Notes: generated from the letters alone by a model not told the origin. A stretch of 64,000 nucleotides of DNA from Clostridia bacterium (GCA_017448355.1 JAFSLQ010000046.1:1-64000), one strand, 5' to 3'; shown: positions 52,120 through 61,341, numbered from the stretch's first letter. Program-made: numbers and translations.

Positions 52120-53676
52120 TTACGGTCTCTCTGTTATAAAGCCCTTACTTTTAAGTTCGGTCCAGAATTTATCATTATCGTTTCTCGTCCACAGATTTTT
52201 CTTCGCATTAAACGAATCAATTGCTCTTACTCTATCCGCAAGCGCTTGCGAACCGAATTGTTTTTCAATCATACTCGTTCTTGCATCCGTGCAATACGGA
52301 GAAACGGCTATTATGGGATTATTGAAAAAGACTTCGGTATTAAACAAGATATCGTACGATGATTTCAAGAAAGAATCGTCCGTAGTCAACGCCCGTTTGA
52401 ACTCTGAACCTTTTACCGGCAAAACGTTGCCTGTCTTCGCTTCGGCGTGAGCCATAATACCGTCTTCGGAATACATAAATGAAAGGAATCTCTTCGCGAG
52501 ATTTTTATTTTTTGCGTTAACGGGAACTACCGCCGTCGCGGCTTCAGCCCCGGCATAATAGAAACTTCTCGCATCATTGACAGTAGCAAAATCCTCTGCG
52601 CTTACGTCATATCCGTTTCCGGAAAGCGCGGTTTCACCGTTATCTATCGCACGAATTAGCGCGGCAAGTTCCCGGTCGTCCGCTATCGTCGGGCATTTTT
52701 CTCTTATCGCGCTTATTACCGGCACTTTCATCATTTTAAAGTCAGAATCCGTTCCGTCAGGAAACAATACCTGCATTTCGTTCATAAGCCATGACCCGTT
52801 ATACATAATCGCAGCCTGACCTTTCAAAAACTCACGTTGCGCAAATTTAAATTGATATCCCGTCGAATTTGGATGTATATAACCATTGTCATACCATAAT
52901 AAATCTTCGCAAACCTGCATCGCTTTAAGTCCGCCTTCAAGATAAGACGTTGCAGGATTGAAGACGTATTCACCGCTTTCATTTTTCGACTTACCGTGAA
53001 GCGCCGCGTTGTAGACTTCTCTGCCCTCATATTGCGCAAACCAGGTACAATATATGAAATCCCAATATCCCGTTCCCGTTTCGCCTGAGAAAATTATCGG
53101 TTTTATAGATGATTTAAGATTTTTACAAGTATTCAGAAGTTCATCGGTAGTTACGGGTATTTCGTTGTCGTAAATATAATCGGAATTATAAACAAACCCA
53201 TATGCGCCTACAAAAGAAGGTATCTGATAGTAATGTCCCTTTACGTTTAAATAATCCAAATAAAGCGGGATAAGTTTATCCGCAACGGTTTTGCTTTCAC
53301 CTTTATTAGTGTAAGAATACACGTCGTCTATCGGTTCTAAACAATCGATATAATCGTTAAGCGCATATTCAAACATGATTATATCGTATTTATCGGATTT
53401 TCCTGTTATTTCACCGAAAACCTGCAACCGTTCAACAGAACCGTTTATCTTAATTTTTACATCGGGATACTTGCGGTTGAACGCCGCCGCAACACCGTCA
53501 AGCCACGCCGTACCGTAACCCGTTTCAAGCAGTCTTATATTGACAGTACCCGATAAGGTATCGGTACTGTCGTCAATCACTTCTTTATCATATTGTTCCC
53601 CGCCGCCGCAAGCCGCTAAGGAAAACAACATTACGCCACTACAAATCAATGCTAAAACGCGTTTGAATTTTTTCAT
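52120..53676 (-). CDS. ABC sugar transporter solute-binding lipoprotein
   Basis: A 518-residue family-1 solute-binding protein with lipobox LAAC (Cys23). Typical features are LLETGYGTAWLDGVAAAFNR, DIIMFEYALNDYIDCLEPID, a ligand-cleft segment YYQIPSFVGAYGFVYN, and KNLAKRFLSFMYSEDGIM at the C-terminal lobe. It delivers an oligosaccharide to the two permeases encoded just upstream. Paralogue of the binding protein at 20.6-22.2 kb; the conserved GYGTAW block marks a subgroup. No ATPase gene lies in the operon. Confidence 0.9.
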   Translation of the reverse strand: MKKFKRVLALICSGVMLFSLAACGGGEQYDKEVIDDSTDTLSGTVNIRLLETGYGTAWLDGVAAAFNRKYPDVKIKINGSVERLQVFGEITGKSDKYDIIMFEYALNDYIDCLEPIDDVYSYTNKGESKTVADKLIPLYLDYLNVKGHYYQIPSFVGAYGFVYNSDYIYDNEIPVTTDELLNTCKNLKSSIKPIIFSGETGTGYWDFIYCTWFAQYEGREVYNAALHGKSKNESGEYVFNPATSYLEGGLKAMQVCEDLLWYDNGYIHPNSTGYQFKFAQREFLKGQAAIMYNGSWLMNEMQVLFPDGTDSDFKMMKVPVISAIREKCPTIADDRELAALIRAIDNGETALSGNGYDVSAEDFATVNDARSFYYAGAEAATAVVPVNAKNKNLAKRFLSFMYSEDGIMAHAEAKTGNVLPVKGSEFKRALTTDDSFLKSSYDILFNTEVFFNNPIIAVSPYCTDARTSMIEKQFGSQALADRVRAIDSFNAKKNLWTRNDNDKFWTELKSKGFITERP

Positions 53677-53701
53677 TTTTTATCTCCTATATATAAGGTT
53701 T

Positions 53702-54583
53702 TTACCCCTTTAATCCGCCTACGTTGATATTAGCCATCATTCTATCGCTGAATATCAAAAATATTACTAAAATCGGTAACAGACATATAAATAAGCCTGC
53801 AAACAACACGGGATAATTAAGACTAGTTTTTTCAACGTATGCCTGATACCTATACAATCCTGTTGCAAGCGTAGGCATTTCAGACAAATACAAAAGTGGG
53901 GACATATAATCGTTCCAATGCGCTATAAACTGCATTATGCCGAGCGTTAAAGCAAGCGGTACGGCCTGCGAACGCATTACCTTAAAGTAAATCTGATAAA
54001 AATTTGCCCCGTCTATTTCCGCCGCCTCTTTATAACTGTTGGAAATGTTAGAATAATATGAGTGAAACAACATCAAATTCATACCGTAAACGGCAGTCGC
54101 CGTAAACAGTATGGCGTAGGAGTTCGCAAGATGCAAAGCGTGATATATTCTGTAAGTTGATACAAACGATGCGCCGAGAGGAACTGCCATCATAAACAAG
54201 CACAATCCGTAAAGGAGATTTCTGCCTCTGAATTTATATTTATTCAACACGTAAGCGTATGCCGATACGAATTCCATATTTATTATCGCACTGCCTGCGG
54301 CAAACCAAGTACTGTTCCAGAACATATTTATAAATGACATACCGCCGTCGGTAATTTGCTTCACCGCCTCAATATAGTTTATAAATTTCCACGGAAAAAC
54401 AGGTACGCCGAATCGGTTGTCAAAATACCCGTCAACATCCTTTAAACTTGACAACATTCCCCATACTACGGGATATATAAGCAAAAATGCGTGAAATATA
54501 AAGAAAAGAAAAACTATTGTAAAAATAACTTTTTCCGGAACAGTTCTCCGAATTTTTGATTTGTGAAAAATTTTACGTTTCAT
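53702..54583 (-). CDS. ABC sugar transporter permease, MalG/LacG type
   Basis: A 293-residue permease with six predicted helices. The EAA loop reads YKEAAEIDGANFYQIYFKVM, and the protein ends in VGGLKG, the MalG-type C-terminus. Closely resembles the permease at 22.2-23.1 kb. It forms a heterodimer with the product of the gene just upstream and depends on an ATPase encoded elsewhere. Confidence 0.9.
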   Translation of the reverse strand: MKRKIFHKSKIRRTVPEKVIFTIVFLFFIFHAFLLIYPVVWGMLSSLKDVDGYFDNRFGVPVFPWKFINYIEAVKQITDGGMSFINMFWNSTWFAAGSAIINMEFVSAYAYVLNKYKFRGRNLLYGLCLFMMAVPLGASFVSTYRIYHALHLANSYAILFTATAVYGMNLMLFHSYYSNISNSYKEAAEIDGANFYQIYFKVMRSQAVPLALTLGIMQFIAHWNDYMSPLLYLSEMPTLATGLYRYQAYVEKTSLNYPVLFAGLFICLLPILVIFLIFSDRMMANINVGGLKG

Positions 54584-54600
54584 ATTATTTTGTTCTCTTA

Positions 54601-55590
54601 TTAGTATTGTACCGGTTCTATTCTATTGACCAATTTATTTATCAAAAGCGCGAAAGGTAAAACAATAAGCCCTTTAAAAAGACCGACCGCCCCCGCTAAC
54701 CCCTGGTCGTTTAAAGACCCCGAAGTGGTAAATTTATACAAATAAAACGGAATATCCCACGTACCGTAATCGCCGCCCGTCAAAAGCAAAGCCGGACCCC
54801 CTGCGTTAAGTATTCCCGTAAAGTTCAAAAGCATCATTGTAGAGAAAAACGGTAATGTCAGCGGAAACGCTATGTGTCTGAATTCTTTTAACACCGAGAG
54901 TCCGTCTATCTTACCCGCTTCCACTATTTCTTCGGGTATTCTCGCGTATGCGGCAAGCCAATAAAGTAATTGCCCCGTAAGTCCGTGATAAAGATTATAA
55001 AACAATAATGTCTTGAAAGCGTACCTTGAATCGGCAAAAAACATTACGTCTTTGATACCGAAAATTTGTTCCCAAAGATAAGGCATCTGTCCGCCTGGCC
55101 CGAAAATATATTTGAAAAACGCCGCTATAATAACGCTTGATATAAGCGAAGGAAAGAAAAATACAAAACGGAAAAATTTAAATCCAAATATTCTCTTATA
55201 AAGGAAAAACGCCATCAAAAAGCCAAACGGCATTATGAATCCAAACCCCAAAAGCCAATAGATAAGAGTATTTAAGATTGATTGCCCGAAGATATTGCCC
55301 GGTTCAGACAATGTTTTTATCAAATACTCAAAATTATAAAAATCATATTTAATCGTTCCGTCCATAAACCGATGCTCAAACGCTATCGGGAAAGATTGAA
55401 TCGTACCGTACACCCAGAATATGCATAAATTTATAAGCGGTATTATAAGAAAAGACCATATACACAGTAATTCTTTAGTTTTTGCCTTTCGCAGTGTAAT
55501 AATGTTTTTTTCGTTAGAGGACAATACTTGTTGTACGCTATCCGCTTTTTTTGAAATTTTATTCTTTTCCATCTTTCTTCCTGTTTTCAT
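54601..55590 (-). CDS. ABC sugar transporter permease, MalF/LacF type
   Basis: A 329-residue permease with a charged cytoplasmic N-terminus and six predicted helices. EAA loop: RIPEEIVEAGKIDGLSVLKE. It lies between the DUF4838 lipoprotein gene and the MalG-type permease gene and belongs to the CUT1 carbohydrate family. Imported material is probably an oligosaccharide released by the surface DUF4838 enzymes. Confidence 0.9.
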   Translation of the reverse strand: MKTGRKMEKNKISKKADSVQQVLSSNEKNIITLRKAKTKELLCIWSFLIIPLINLCIFWVYGTIQSFPIAFEHRFMDGTIKYDFYNFEYLIKTLSEPGNIFGQSILNTLIYWLLGFGFIMPFGFLMAFFLYKRIFGFKFFRFVFFFPSLISSVIIAAFFKYIFGPGGQMPYLWEQIFGIKDVMFFADSRYAFKTLLFYNLYHGLTGQLLYWLAAYARIPEEIVEAGKIDGLSVLKEFRHIAFPLTLPFFSTMMLLNFTGILNAGGPALLLTGGDYGTWDIPFYLYKFTTSGSLNDQGLAGAVGLFKGLIVLPFALLINKLVNRIEPVQY

Positions 55591-55617
55591 AAAACGTTAC
55601 TTATAAATTCGCTACGA

Positions 55618-57564
55618 TTATGGTCTTAACCAGCGTCCGTTTTTTGGAGAAACGGTAAAATCGGTAATCTCCGCAAGGTTGTATGCGTTATCGAATTTCC
55701 TTATGGTTTTATATTTTACCATGTCTTTATACAACTCTTCGTTCCGTCTGAAAAGTTCCTCTCTCGTATCTTCATCGCCGTAAAGAACCCTGTTGTCCAT
55801 CGTATTGTACAGTTCAATATAAACCCAATGTATACGGGATTTCTTGACGTGTTCGAGATTTTTGCCATATGTCGATTCCACCGCATTATCCCAAAGTTCG
55901 TTCACGTAGTCAATATCCGTCATATCGAAAGTATGGGTTGTTCTGTCATATTCGAAAAGAAAATTTTCGTCAGCGGAAAATCTCCCCGCGTAATGTCCGT
56001 TTTCTTCTTCGTTCTTTTTTATCATCCTTTTGGTATACTCGTGATAAGAAATTATATATTCTGCCGCTTCGCCGTAATATCCTTCGATAAAATCTTTATA
56101 ATGATAATAGTACTCTTTTTCGCTCATATCGGGATTTGCAAGCAGTTTTGCCATAAGATAGGCTTTCAGTTCACCAAATTCGGGATCGGAAAACTTTGTT
56201 CCGCCAGGATATCCTTCGGCATACACTCCTTTACAACCTTGACTTGCAAAATATTTAATATCGTACAACATTTCGTCATAATTCGGAAGCGCCGCAAAAA
56301 GATTTGACCACACGATAGGATAACAATAAATGTATACATTTTTGCATATTTTTCTCCAATCGGCTATTCTTTTTTCGTCCTTTGCAAGTTGTTCGCACTC
56401 ATTCGGATTTGTATGAAATCTACACATACTAGGACAAACTCTTACTATAACGTTATCCGCTATCTGCAGGTTTTCGGGCGGATTTAACGATAGATTGTTG
56501 CTATACGCTATCGTATCTATTAACACGTCGGGATAAACCTTCGCAATATCTTCCGCCAAACGGTTAATATACCTATAATAAGTGCCGGATTTGCCGTACT
56601 CGTCATATTTCGCCAAACACTCGCTACAAGTACAGGGCAGCGAACCGTCGTTTTCAGATATCGAAATCATCTTACCGTTCGGTTCGGATGCGATTTTTGC
56701 AAGCGCGTTTTTGAGAATTTCCTGATATGCGCCCTCGCTTGAAAAGCACGGCTGAGGCGGATAATTGTTTGTAGTTTTACCCCTTACGCCGTCTACTTCC
56801 GCAAAATATTCCTTATGTGCGGAAAAATACGTATTTTTTGGCAAAAGGTATTGAAAAGTATGAACGAGCCAACCGCCGCCGCCTATATACCCTGCATACC
56901 CGCCATATTTAGAATTGTTTTTTAAATTATCACGTTGAAAATCGCTGTTTATTCTTTGAGTTAAAGCGTAATCCGCGTTCCACGTAGAAGAATACATCGT
57001 TTCACGATATTCAAAGACAGGCGTCCAGGATAAATCTATATTATCCGGCACAAACACATCGTTCGCGTGTGGTATTTTTTCCGTATCGGGCGTATAAAAT
57101 CTGAATCCGAGCGCTTCAAGGTAAGCGTAAACACCGTAAATAAGCCCCCTGTCGTTGCCGGCAATAACAAGTTTTTTCCCGACAGTCCTTACCTGATAAC
57201 TCTCTTCACCAAGCGAAGGATAATTTATCCCTTCACACTCTTTTCTCGTAGTATCCCCAAGTATTATTTCAAGCGGTCTCTCGCTTTCTCCGTCCATTAT
57301 TACGGAAAGTTGCACGCTAGTCGCCTGTTTGATTCTGCTTTGAAGTATTTCCGCAGCATATTCGTCAGACTTTTTTGCGGCAGACGATATGACGATATTA
57401 TAATCGCCGATATCTTCGCCGTTCGTGTTCAATACTAAAGGCTTAAAATCAGTATCGGGCTTATCGTCTTGCCCTGAATTTCCGCCGCAGCCAACGGCGT
57501 TACATAAAGTAAAAACAACGCAAAAAATTAGAACAAGAATTTTTTTGAAAATAGAATTTCCCAT
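55618..57564 (-). CDS. DUF4838 (GH163-type) glycosidase lipoprotein
   Basis: A 648-residue lipoprotein starting MGNSIFKKIL, with lipobox AVGC (Cys26). Domain order is a GH67/GH20-like entry (LEIILGDTTRKE, RGLIYGVYAYLEALGFRFY) and the DUF4838 core: WLVHTFQYLLP, MISISENDGSLPCTCSEC (Asp306), NVIVRVCPSMCRFHTNP and DFIEGYYGEAAEYI. Start choice: the frame extends 17 codons upstream, but the -10 and -35 boxes lie in that extension, and GAGGAG precedes this ATG. First gene of the long operon. It probably releases oligosaccharides at the cell surface for the ABC importer. Endo-beta-N-acetylglucosaminidase activity is inferred from family knowledge. Confidence 0.82.
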   Translation of the reverse strand: MGNSIFKKILVLIFCVVFTLCNAVGCGGNSGQDDKPDTDFKPLVLNTNGEDIGDYNIVISSAAKKSDEYAAEILQSRIKQATSVQLSVIMDGESERPLEIILGDTTRKECEGINYPSLGEESYQVRTVGKKLVIAGNDRGLIYGVYAYLEALGFRFYTPDTEKIPHANDVFVPDNIDLSWTPVFEYRETMYSSTWNADYALTQRINSDFQRDNLKNNSKYGGYAGYIGGGGWLVHTFQYLLPKNTYFSAHKEYFAEVDGVRGKTTNNYPPQPCFSSEGAYQEILKNALAKIASEPNGKMISISENDGSLPCTCSECLAKYDEYGKSGTYYRYINRLAEDIAKVYPDVLIDTIAYSNNLSLNPPENLQIADNVIVRVCPSMCRFHTNPNECEQLAKDEKRIADWRKICKNVYIYCYPIVWSNLFAALPNYDEMLYDIKYFASQGCKGVYAEGYPGGTKFSDPEFGELKAYLMAKLLANPDMSEKEYYYHYKDFIEGYYGEAAEYIISYHEYTKRMIKKNEEENGHYAGRFSADENFLFEYDRTTHTFDMTDIDYVNELWDNAVESTYGKNLEHVKKSRIHWVYIELYNTMDNRVLYGDEDTREELFRRNEELYKDMVKYKTIRKFDNAYNLAEITDFTVSPKNGRWLRP

Positions 57565-57586
57565 TTCACCTATTCTCCTCATGAAT

Positions 57587-57615
57587 ATTGTATCAAACCA
57601 TAACAAGCATTTCAA
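57587..57615 (-). promoter_or_regulatory. Promoter of the DUF4838/GH112 operon
   Basis: Minus-strand -35 TTGAAA (57610-57615), 17-base spacer, -10 TACAAT (57587-57592). Start near 57580 leaves a leader of about 16 bases with GAGGAG. It lacks the operator found at the other two operons, so a different regulator, probably the divergent AraC protein, controls it. Confidence 0.8.
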
Positions 57616-57664
57616 TACAGTAAGTCCCTATATTTATGCACTCAATTAAATTATTAGATTTTCA

Positions 57665-57693
57665 TTGACAAGATATAAGGTGTTTGGTAAAAT
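57665..57693 (+). promoter_or_regulatory. Promoter of the second AraC gene
   Basis: Consensus -35 TTGACA (57665-57670), 17-base spacer, -10 TAAAAT (57688-57693); GGGAG follows 8 bases before the ATG. Back-to-back with the operon promoter, 49 bases between the -35 boxes. Confidence 0.85.
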
Positions 57694-57713
57694 AATGTGG
57701 GAGATGTAAATCA

Positions 57714-58538
57714 ATGTTATCGAAATTACTTGTAAACGAAATACTTTCAAACGGTGAATACTATACCGCGCTGTCAACAACAAACAACAATCAATATCAC
57801 AGCCACGAATTTATAGAAATTTTTTACGTCGTTGCGGGAAGCGCGACTCACGAATTAAACGAACAGCAACACGACGTAACCGTAGGAGACATTTTCGTAT
57901 TAAAACCTACGGATTTTCATCGTTTTATACCTTCTAAAGAATCTACGTCTTTCTTACATAGAGATATTTGCGTAAAAGTAAACGAATTTAAAAAAATATG
58001 TGATTTTATCTATATTTCTGCGGAAGATAATTTTTTAAACCAAACTATTGAATCTCAAACGAAAATTTCTATCGAAACGATAACTTTTTTTGAAAACTAC
58101 TTTAAATCGTTTTCACTCGACATAAACTCCGACAGTTTGAACCGCGTATGCAAAACCGTCATTTCAATGCTCTTAATCGAAATTTTAAACAATAATCCTC
58201 AAATGAACCGTAAACCTATTCCCGACTGGATAAGACAAATTGTGGATTACGCAAAATCTCCTTATTACTATCAATGCCACATAAGTAAACTTACCGAAAA
58301 CATACCTTTTTCGCAACAACACATCTGCAATATGTTTAAAAAGCACATCGGAATGTCTATTACTGAATATTTTCTTCAACAACGACTTAATTATGCGAAA
58401 CACCTTATTCTGTCCACCTCCGATTCTATATCGAATATCGCTTACGTAACGGGTTTTAATAACGAATCGTTTTTTTACAGAAGTTTCAAAAAACATTTCG
58501 GCATTACGCCTTTGGAATTAAGGAAAAAAATCAACTGA
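57714..58538 (+). CDS. AraC family transcriptional regulator
   Basis: A 274-residue regulator: N-terminal cupin sensor (HSHEFIEIFYVVAGSATHEL, GDIFVLKPTDFHRF) and C-terminal double helix-turn-helix (PFSQQHICNMFKKHIGMSIT, SISNIAYVTGFNNESFFYRS). Divergent from the long DUF4838 operon and its likely activator. Only about a third of the N-terminal domain resembles the AraC protein at 15.8 kb, as expected for a different ligand. Its last codons overlap the end of the convergent rhamnosidase-like gene by eight bases, leaving no space for a terminator between them. Confidence 0.9.
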   Translation: MLSKLLVNEILSNGEYYTALSTTNNNQYHSHEFIEIFYVVAGSATHELNEQQHDVTVGDIFVLKPTDFHRFIPSKESTSFLHRDICVKVNEFKKICDFIYISAEDNFLNQTIESQTKISIETITFFENYFKSFSLDINSDSLNRVCKTVISMLLIEILNNNPQMNRKPIPDWIRQIVDYAKSPYYYQCHISKLTENIPFSQQHICNMFKKHIGMSITEYFLQQRLNYAKHLILSTSDSISNIAYVTGFNNESFFYRSFKKHFGITPLELRKKIN

Positions 58539-60159
58539 CGATTTCTATATTTTTCGGTTTTACAAGATTAAGCATAATTGCACCGTTTTTATCGACATTA
58601 GCGTTAACCTTCATGTCTCCGAAAGGTGTCGGTATTACTCCTTTCGCACTTGTTATGTCTTGCATCGGATTTATTTGCACGGCTTCAAAACCCGCTCGTT
58701 TGACTTCTATTCCCAAAATGTCTTCGACAAGAAACGCTATTATGCCGCAAGACCAACCATGGCAAAGACTATGACGAAAACCGGTGTAACAATTTGCGCC
58801 AAAATCTCCGTGAATATCTTTTCTCCCATCAGTCGGAAACTCGTCGATACGGCAACTGTCTTTAACCCACTCTATATCAAAATTTTCCCAAAAAGTCGTC
58901 GCACCGCAATCCAGCATCGCGCCGTAATAATCTTCTGCGATTTTAAGTGCGACTTTGCCTTTGCCGTTTTCGGCAAGTGCTTTCAATATAAAATACATAA
59001 AAAATACCGAACAGCCTTTTGCACCGCCGTATTCAATCGTTCGCAAGCCTTCCGAAACGTTTTCGCCGCAAAGAACGCGCAACGCTTCTATCGATTTTAC
59101 TTTTGTAAACGGATAATGTGTGTGTTTTATCCTTTTATAAACGTTCTCCGCTTTTATTATTATCTTTTCGTCAAACAATTTTTCTTCCGCTATTTTTTTT
59201 AAAGCATATTTTAAAAGATAGAAGATTCCGATTTTGCTATCTTCCGTACCGAAACACGGCCACTCAAAAAAATCATCCACCCAAAAATAAAGATTTTGTC
59301 CCTTAAAATCCATTTCGCCGTTTTCGGTTACGCACCTGTCGAAAAGATCAATATTTTGTTCCAATGCGGAAATTAACAAAGGATTGTACTTCCCAGAATA
59401 TTTGACGTAGTCGTTCACGCATAGTATAAACCAAATATTATACGTAGGTATATCGTTATACCACACGGGCAATTTATAATGCGAAACGATATTAAGAAGC
59501 GATTCTTCCACGATAGGAACGTTACCGTATGAAAGCATTATGCCGAGAATTTCAGGGTAAAGATCGCCTACCCATATATGCTGATCCCTTTTTATTCCGT
59601 CCCATATCGAGTTTTGCATATTGAGAAACAAAGTGTATGCTGCGGTATCGTATATTTCTTTTAATCTGCCGTCCCCGTCGAATTCGCCTTTCTTTTCGAT
59701 GTCTTGGTGAATAAATCCCGCGGCAATACCGCTTATTCTGTAAGTTTGTTCAACAAGAAAATCTATTCTTACAAAACGGAAACCCGTACTGCCCCATTCC
59801 ATATCCGAGTTGGAAGACATATATATTTCCATATCTCGCGTAGAATGGTCGTTAGTCGAACCCTTTTCGCCCAACTCGCAACACGCTTCGGTAAGCGATT
59901 CCCCGAATCTTATTCTAAAATTATTGTTTTTTTTCTCATCGGAAAATCTATTCGTTTGTATTCTTATTGTTCCATATATTTCTTTTCCGAAATCGAGTAC
60001 TATGTAACCTTTACCTTTTACCGTACATAAATCCGTTTTAAAGAAATTTTGTCTTTCAAAAATCTTCGTCAGAACTTCGGAATTTTTGATGTCGCCGTTC
60101 GTTTCAACTATTCTTATAGGAGTAATATATTCTTTTACTCTCGTCTCTTTTATAATCAC
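58531..60159 (-). CDS. GH78-like alpha-L-rhamnosidase family protein
   Basis: A 542-residue protein from a GTG codon that overlaps the upstream stop (GTGA), with AAGGGAG nine bases ahead; frame extension to 60225 lies inside the neighbouring gene and is rejected. Residues 45-150 are the beta-sandwich (YIVLDFGKEIYGTIRIQTN), followed by an alpha/alpha-barrel with WDGIKRDQHIWVGD. The canonical Asp-Glu-Asp block of GH78 appears here as Asp187-Asp192-Asp199, with Glu replaced by Asp at the usual general-acid position. C-terminal FRHSLCHGWSCGIIAFLVED carries the barrel closing motif. No signal peptide. Shorter than most GH78 enzymes, so specificity or activity may differ. Confidence 0.7.
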   Translation of the reverse strand: MIIKETRVKEYITPIRIVETNGDIKNSEVLTKIFERQNFFKTDLCTVKGKGYIVLDFGKEIYGTIRIQTNRFSDEKKNNNFRIRFGESLTEACCELGEKGSTNDHSTRDMEIYMSSNSDMEWGSTGFRFVRIDFLVEQTYRISGIAAGFIHQDIEKKGEFDGDGRLKEIYDTAAYTLFLNMQNSIWDGIKRDQHIWVGDLYPEILGIMLSYGNVPIVEESLLNIVSHYKLPVWYNDIPTYNIWFILCVNDYVKYSGKYNPLLISALEQNIDLFDRCVTENGEMDFKGQNLYFWVDDFFEWPCFGTEDSKIGIFYLLKYALKKIAEEKLFDEKIIIKAENVYKRIKHTHYPFTKVKSIEALRVLCGENVSEGLRTIEYGGAKGCSVFFMYFILKALAENGKGKVALKIAEDYYGAMLDCGATTFWENFDIEWVKDSCRIDEFPTDGRKDIHGDFGANCYTGFRHSLCHGWSCGIIAFLVEDILGIEVKRAGFEAVQINPMQDITSAKGVIPTPFGDMKVNANVDKNGAIMLNLVKPKNIEIVS

Positions 60160-61013
60160 TCTGCTTTCTCCCTTGAAATAACTATCTCGTAAAAATCGTG
60201 TAAATAGGTAGGCGCACAAACGCACTCAATAATATTTTCGTAATAATTTATTCTTGCGGTATAATGGTGATCTCCGGTCATCAGCGCAAGCACTTTTTTA
60301 TGATTTTCTTTTATTAGTTCTATCGTTTTTTTAGTCGTTTCGGTCGGATATTTCGGAGAAGATAAGTCGTAATTCACTCCGCAAGCCACCGCTATAACGT
60401 TTACCTTTTTCTGACCTATAATGTCAAGAGCGGGATGATATAAAGGCATGTGCATAAATAGTATTGCGTCGTTATCTTCCGACAATACTTTTTTCAGTTC
60501 TTCGTACTGTCTTTCACTAAATTGACACGTGGAATTATCCATCACAACGATATTGACCCCATTAACTGTTTTTACGGTAAATTCTATATCGTTTTTTATT
60601 GCTTTGCGGAATAATGCTCCGTTTTCCGCGCGTTGTTTTTCGGGATTTTCAGCATTAAGATAACATTTAAGGTAATCGTGATTACCGAACGTATAAAGAT
60701 AGTCTTTACAATTAGCAAAATGCATCATCATCCTATCAACGTTAGTTTGCGTTGCGAATTCCACTATATCTCCGGTAAACACCGTAAGATCGGCGGACTT
60801 TGCATATTCTATCGTTTCGGCAAGTTCTTCTTCGGCATAGCGGACTTCACCCGTTCGAAGCAAAGACTCTCTCTCGAAAAATAACTTACGTTCTTTTTCG
60901 ATTTTATATATCTCACCATCGTTTTTATCGGGAACGATTATGTGCGCGTCAGATATCTGAATTACTTTAGTTTCCTTGGTTACGCTTTTACTCGTTAATT
61001 TTAATGTTTGCAT
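60156..61013 (-). CDS. Calcineurin-like metallophosphoesterase
   Basis: A 285-residue protein with the full metallophosphoesterase motif series: VIQISDAHI, TVFTGDIVEFA, YTFGNHDYLKC, ILFMHMPLYHP and LMTGDHHYTARI. Two metal ions and a phosphoester substrate are expected. No clear signal peptide. It is translationally coupled to the rhamnosidase-like gene (four-base overlap), so it might remove phosphate from a glycan-derived molecule. Substrate unknown. Confidence 0.85.
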   Translation of the reverse strand: MQTLKLTSKSVTKETKVIQISDAHIIVPDKNDGEIYKIEKERKLFFERESLLRTGEVRYAEEELAETIEYAKSADLTVFTGDIVEFATQTNVDRMMMHFANCKDYLYTFGNHDYLKCYLNAENPEKQRAENGALFRKAIKNDIEFTVKTVNGVNIVVMDNSTCQFSERQYEELKKVLSEDNDAILFMHMPLYHPALDIIGQKKVNVIAVACGVNYDLSSPKYPTETTKKTIELIKENHKKVLALMTGDHHYTARINYYENIIECVCAPTYLHDFYEIVISREKAE

Positions 61014-61044
61014 TTAATTACGATTCCTTACGTTTTTTATAATA

Positions 61045-61073
61045 ATTTTAACATTATAAATAATTATTTTCAA
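61045..61073 (-). promoter_or_regulatory. Promoter of the phosphoesterase-rhamnosidase operon
   Basis: Minus-strand -35 TTGAAA (61068-61073), 17-base spacer, -10 TAAAAT (61045-61050), about 30 bases before the ATG, which follows AAGGAA. Confidence 0.7.
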
Positions 61074-61206
61074 TATAGTATGTTTTCAAAATACTGCACG
61101 GTTTTAAACTGTTTTGCATTATTTTTACCGAATACTGTTTTTATTTAATATAACGAACTTGCTTTATATCCAACTTCACGAGCGAATATTTATTCAAATA
61201 AACCAC

Positions 61207-61244
61207 AATCATAAAAGACAGGTAAAAACCTGTCTTTTATGATT
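61207..61244. terminator. Strong hairpin between divergent promoters
   Basis: Perfect 17-base stem (arms 61207-61223 and 61228-61244, core AAAAGACAGGT) with an AAAA loop. It has terminator form, yet both flanking genes begin rather than end here. It may insulate the two divergent operons, end a small RNA or be a relic. Confidence 0.6.
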
Positions 61245-61267
61245 TTAACCAAATTAATTCAAAATGA

Positions 61268-61296
61268 TTACATTTTATCGTAAAATATGCTACAAT
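61268..61296 (+). promoter_or_regulatory. Probable promoter of the ABC exporter operon
   Basis: -35 TTACAT (61268-61273), 17-base spacer, -10 TACAAT (61291-61296), 45 bases before the ATG, with AAAAGG about 11 bases ahead of it. Confidence 0.6.
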
Positions 61297-61341
61297 GTAC
61301 TACGTCTAAAACGGTAAAATAATTAAAAGGTTAATTAGTCG

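Noticed and set aside
60160..60225. ATG start for the GH78-like gene inside the phosphoesterase gene
   Set aside because: A GTG overlapping the upstream stop has a good ribosome site; the extension duplicates coding sequence of another frame.
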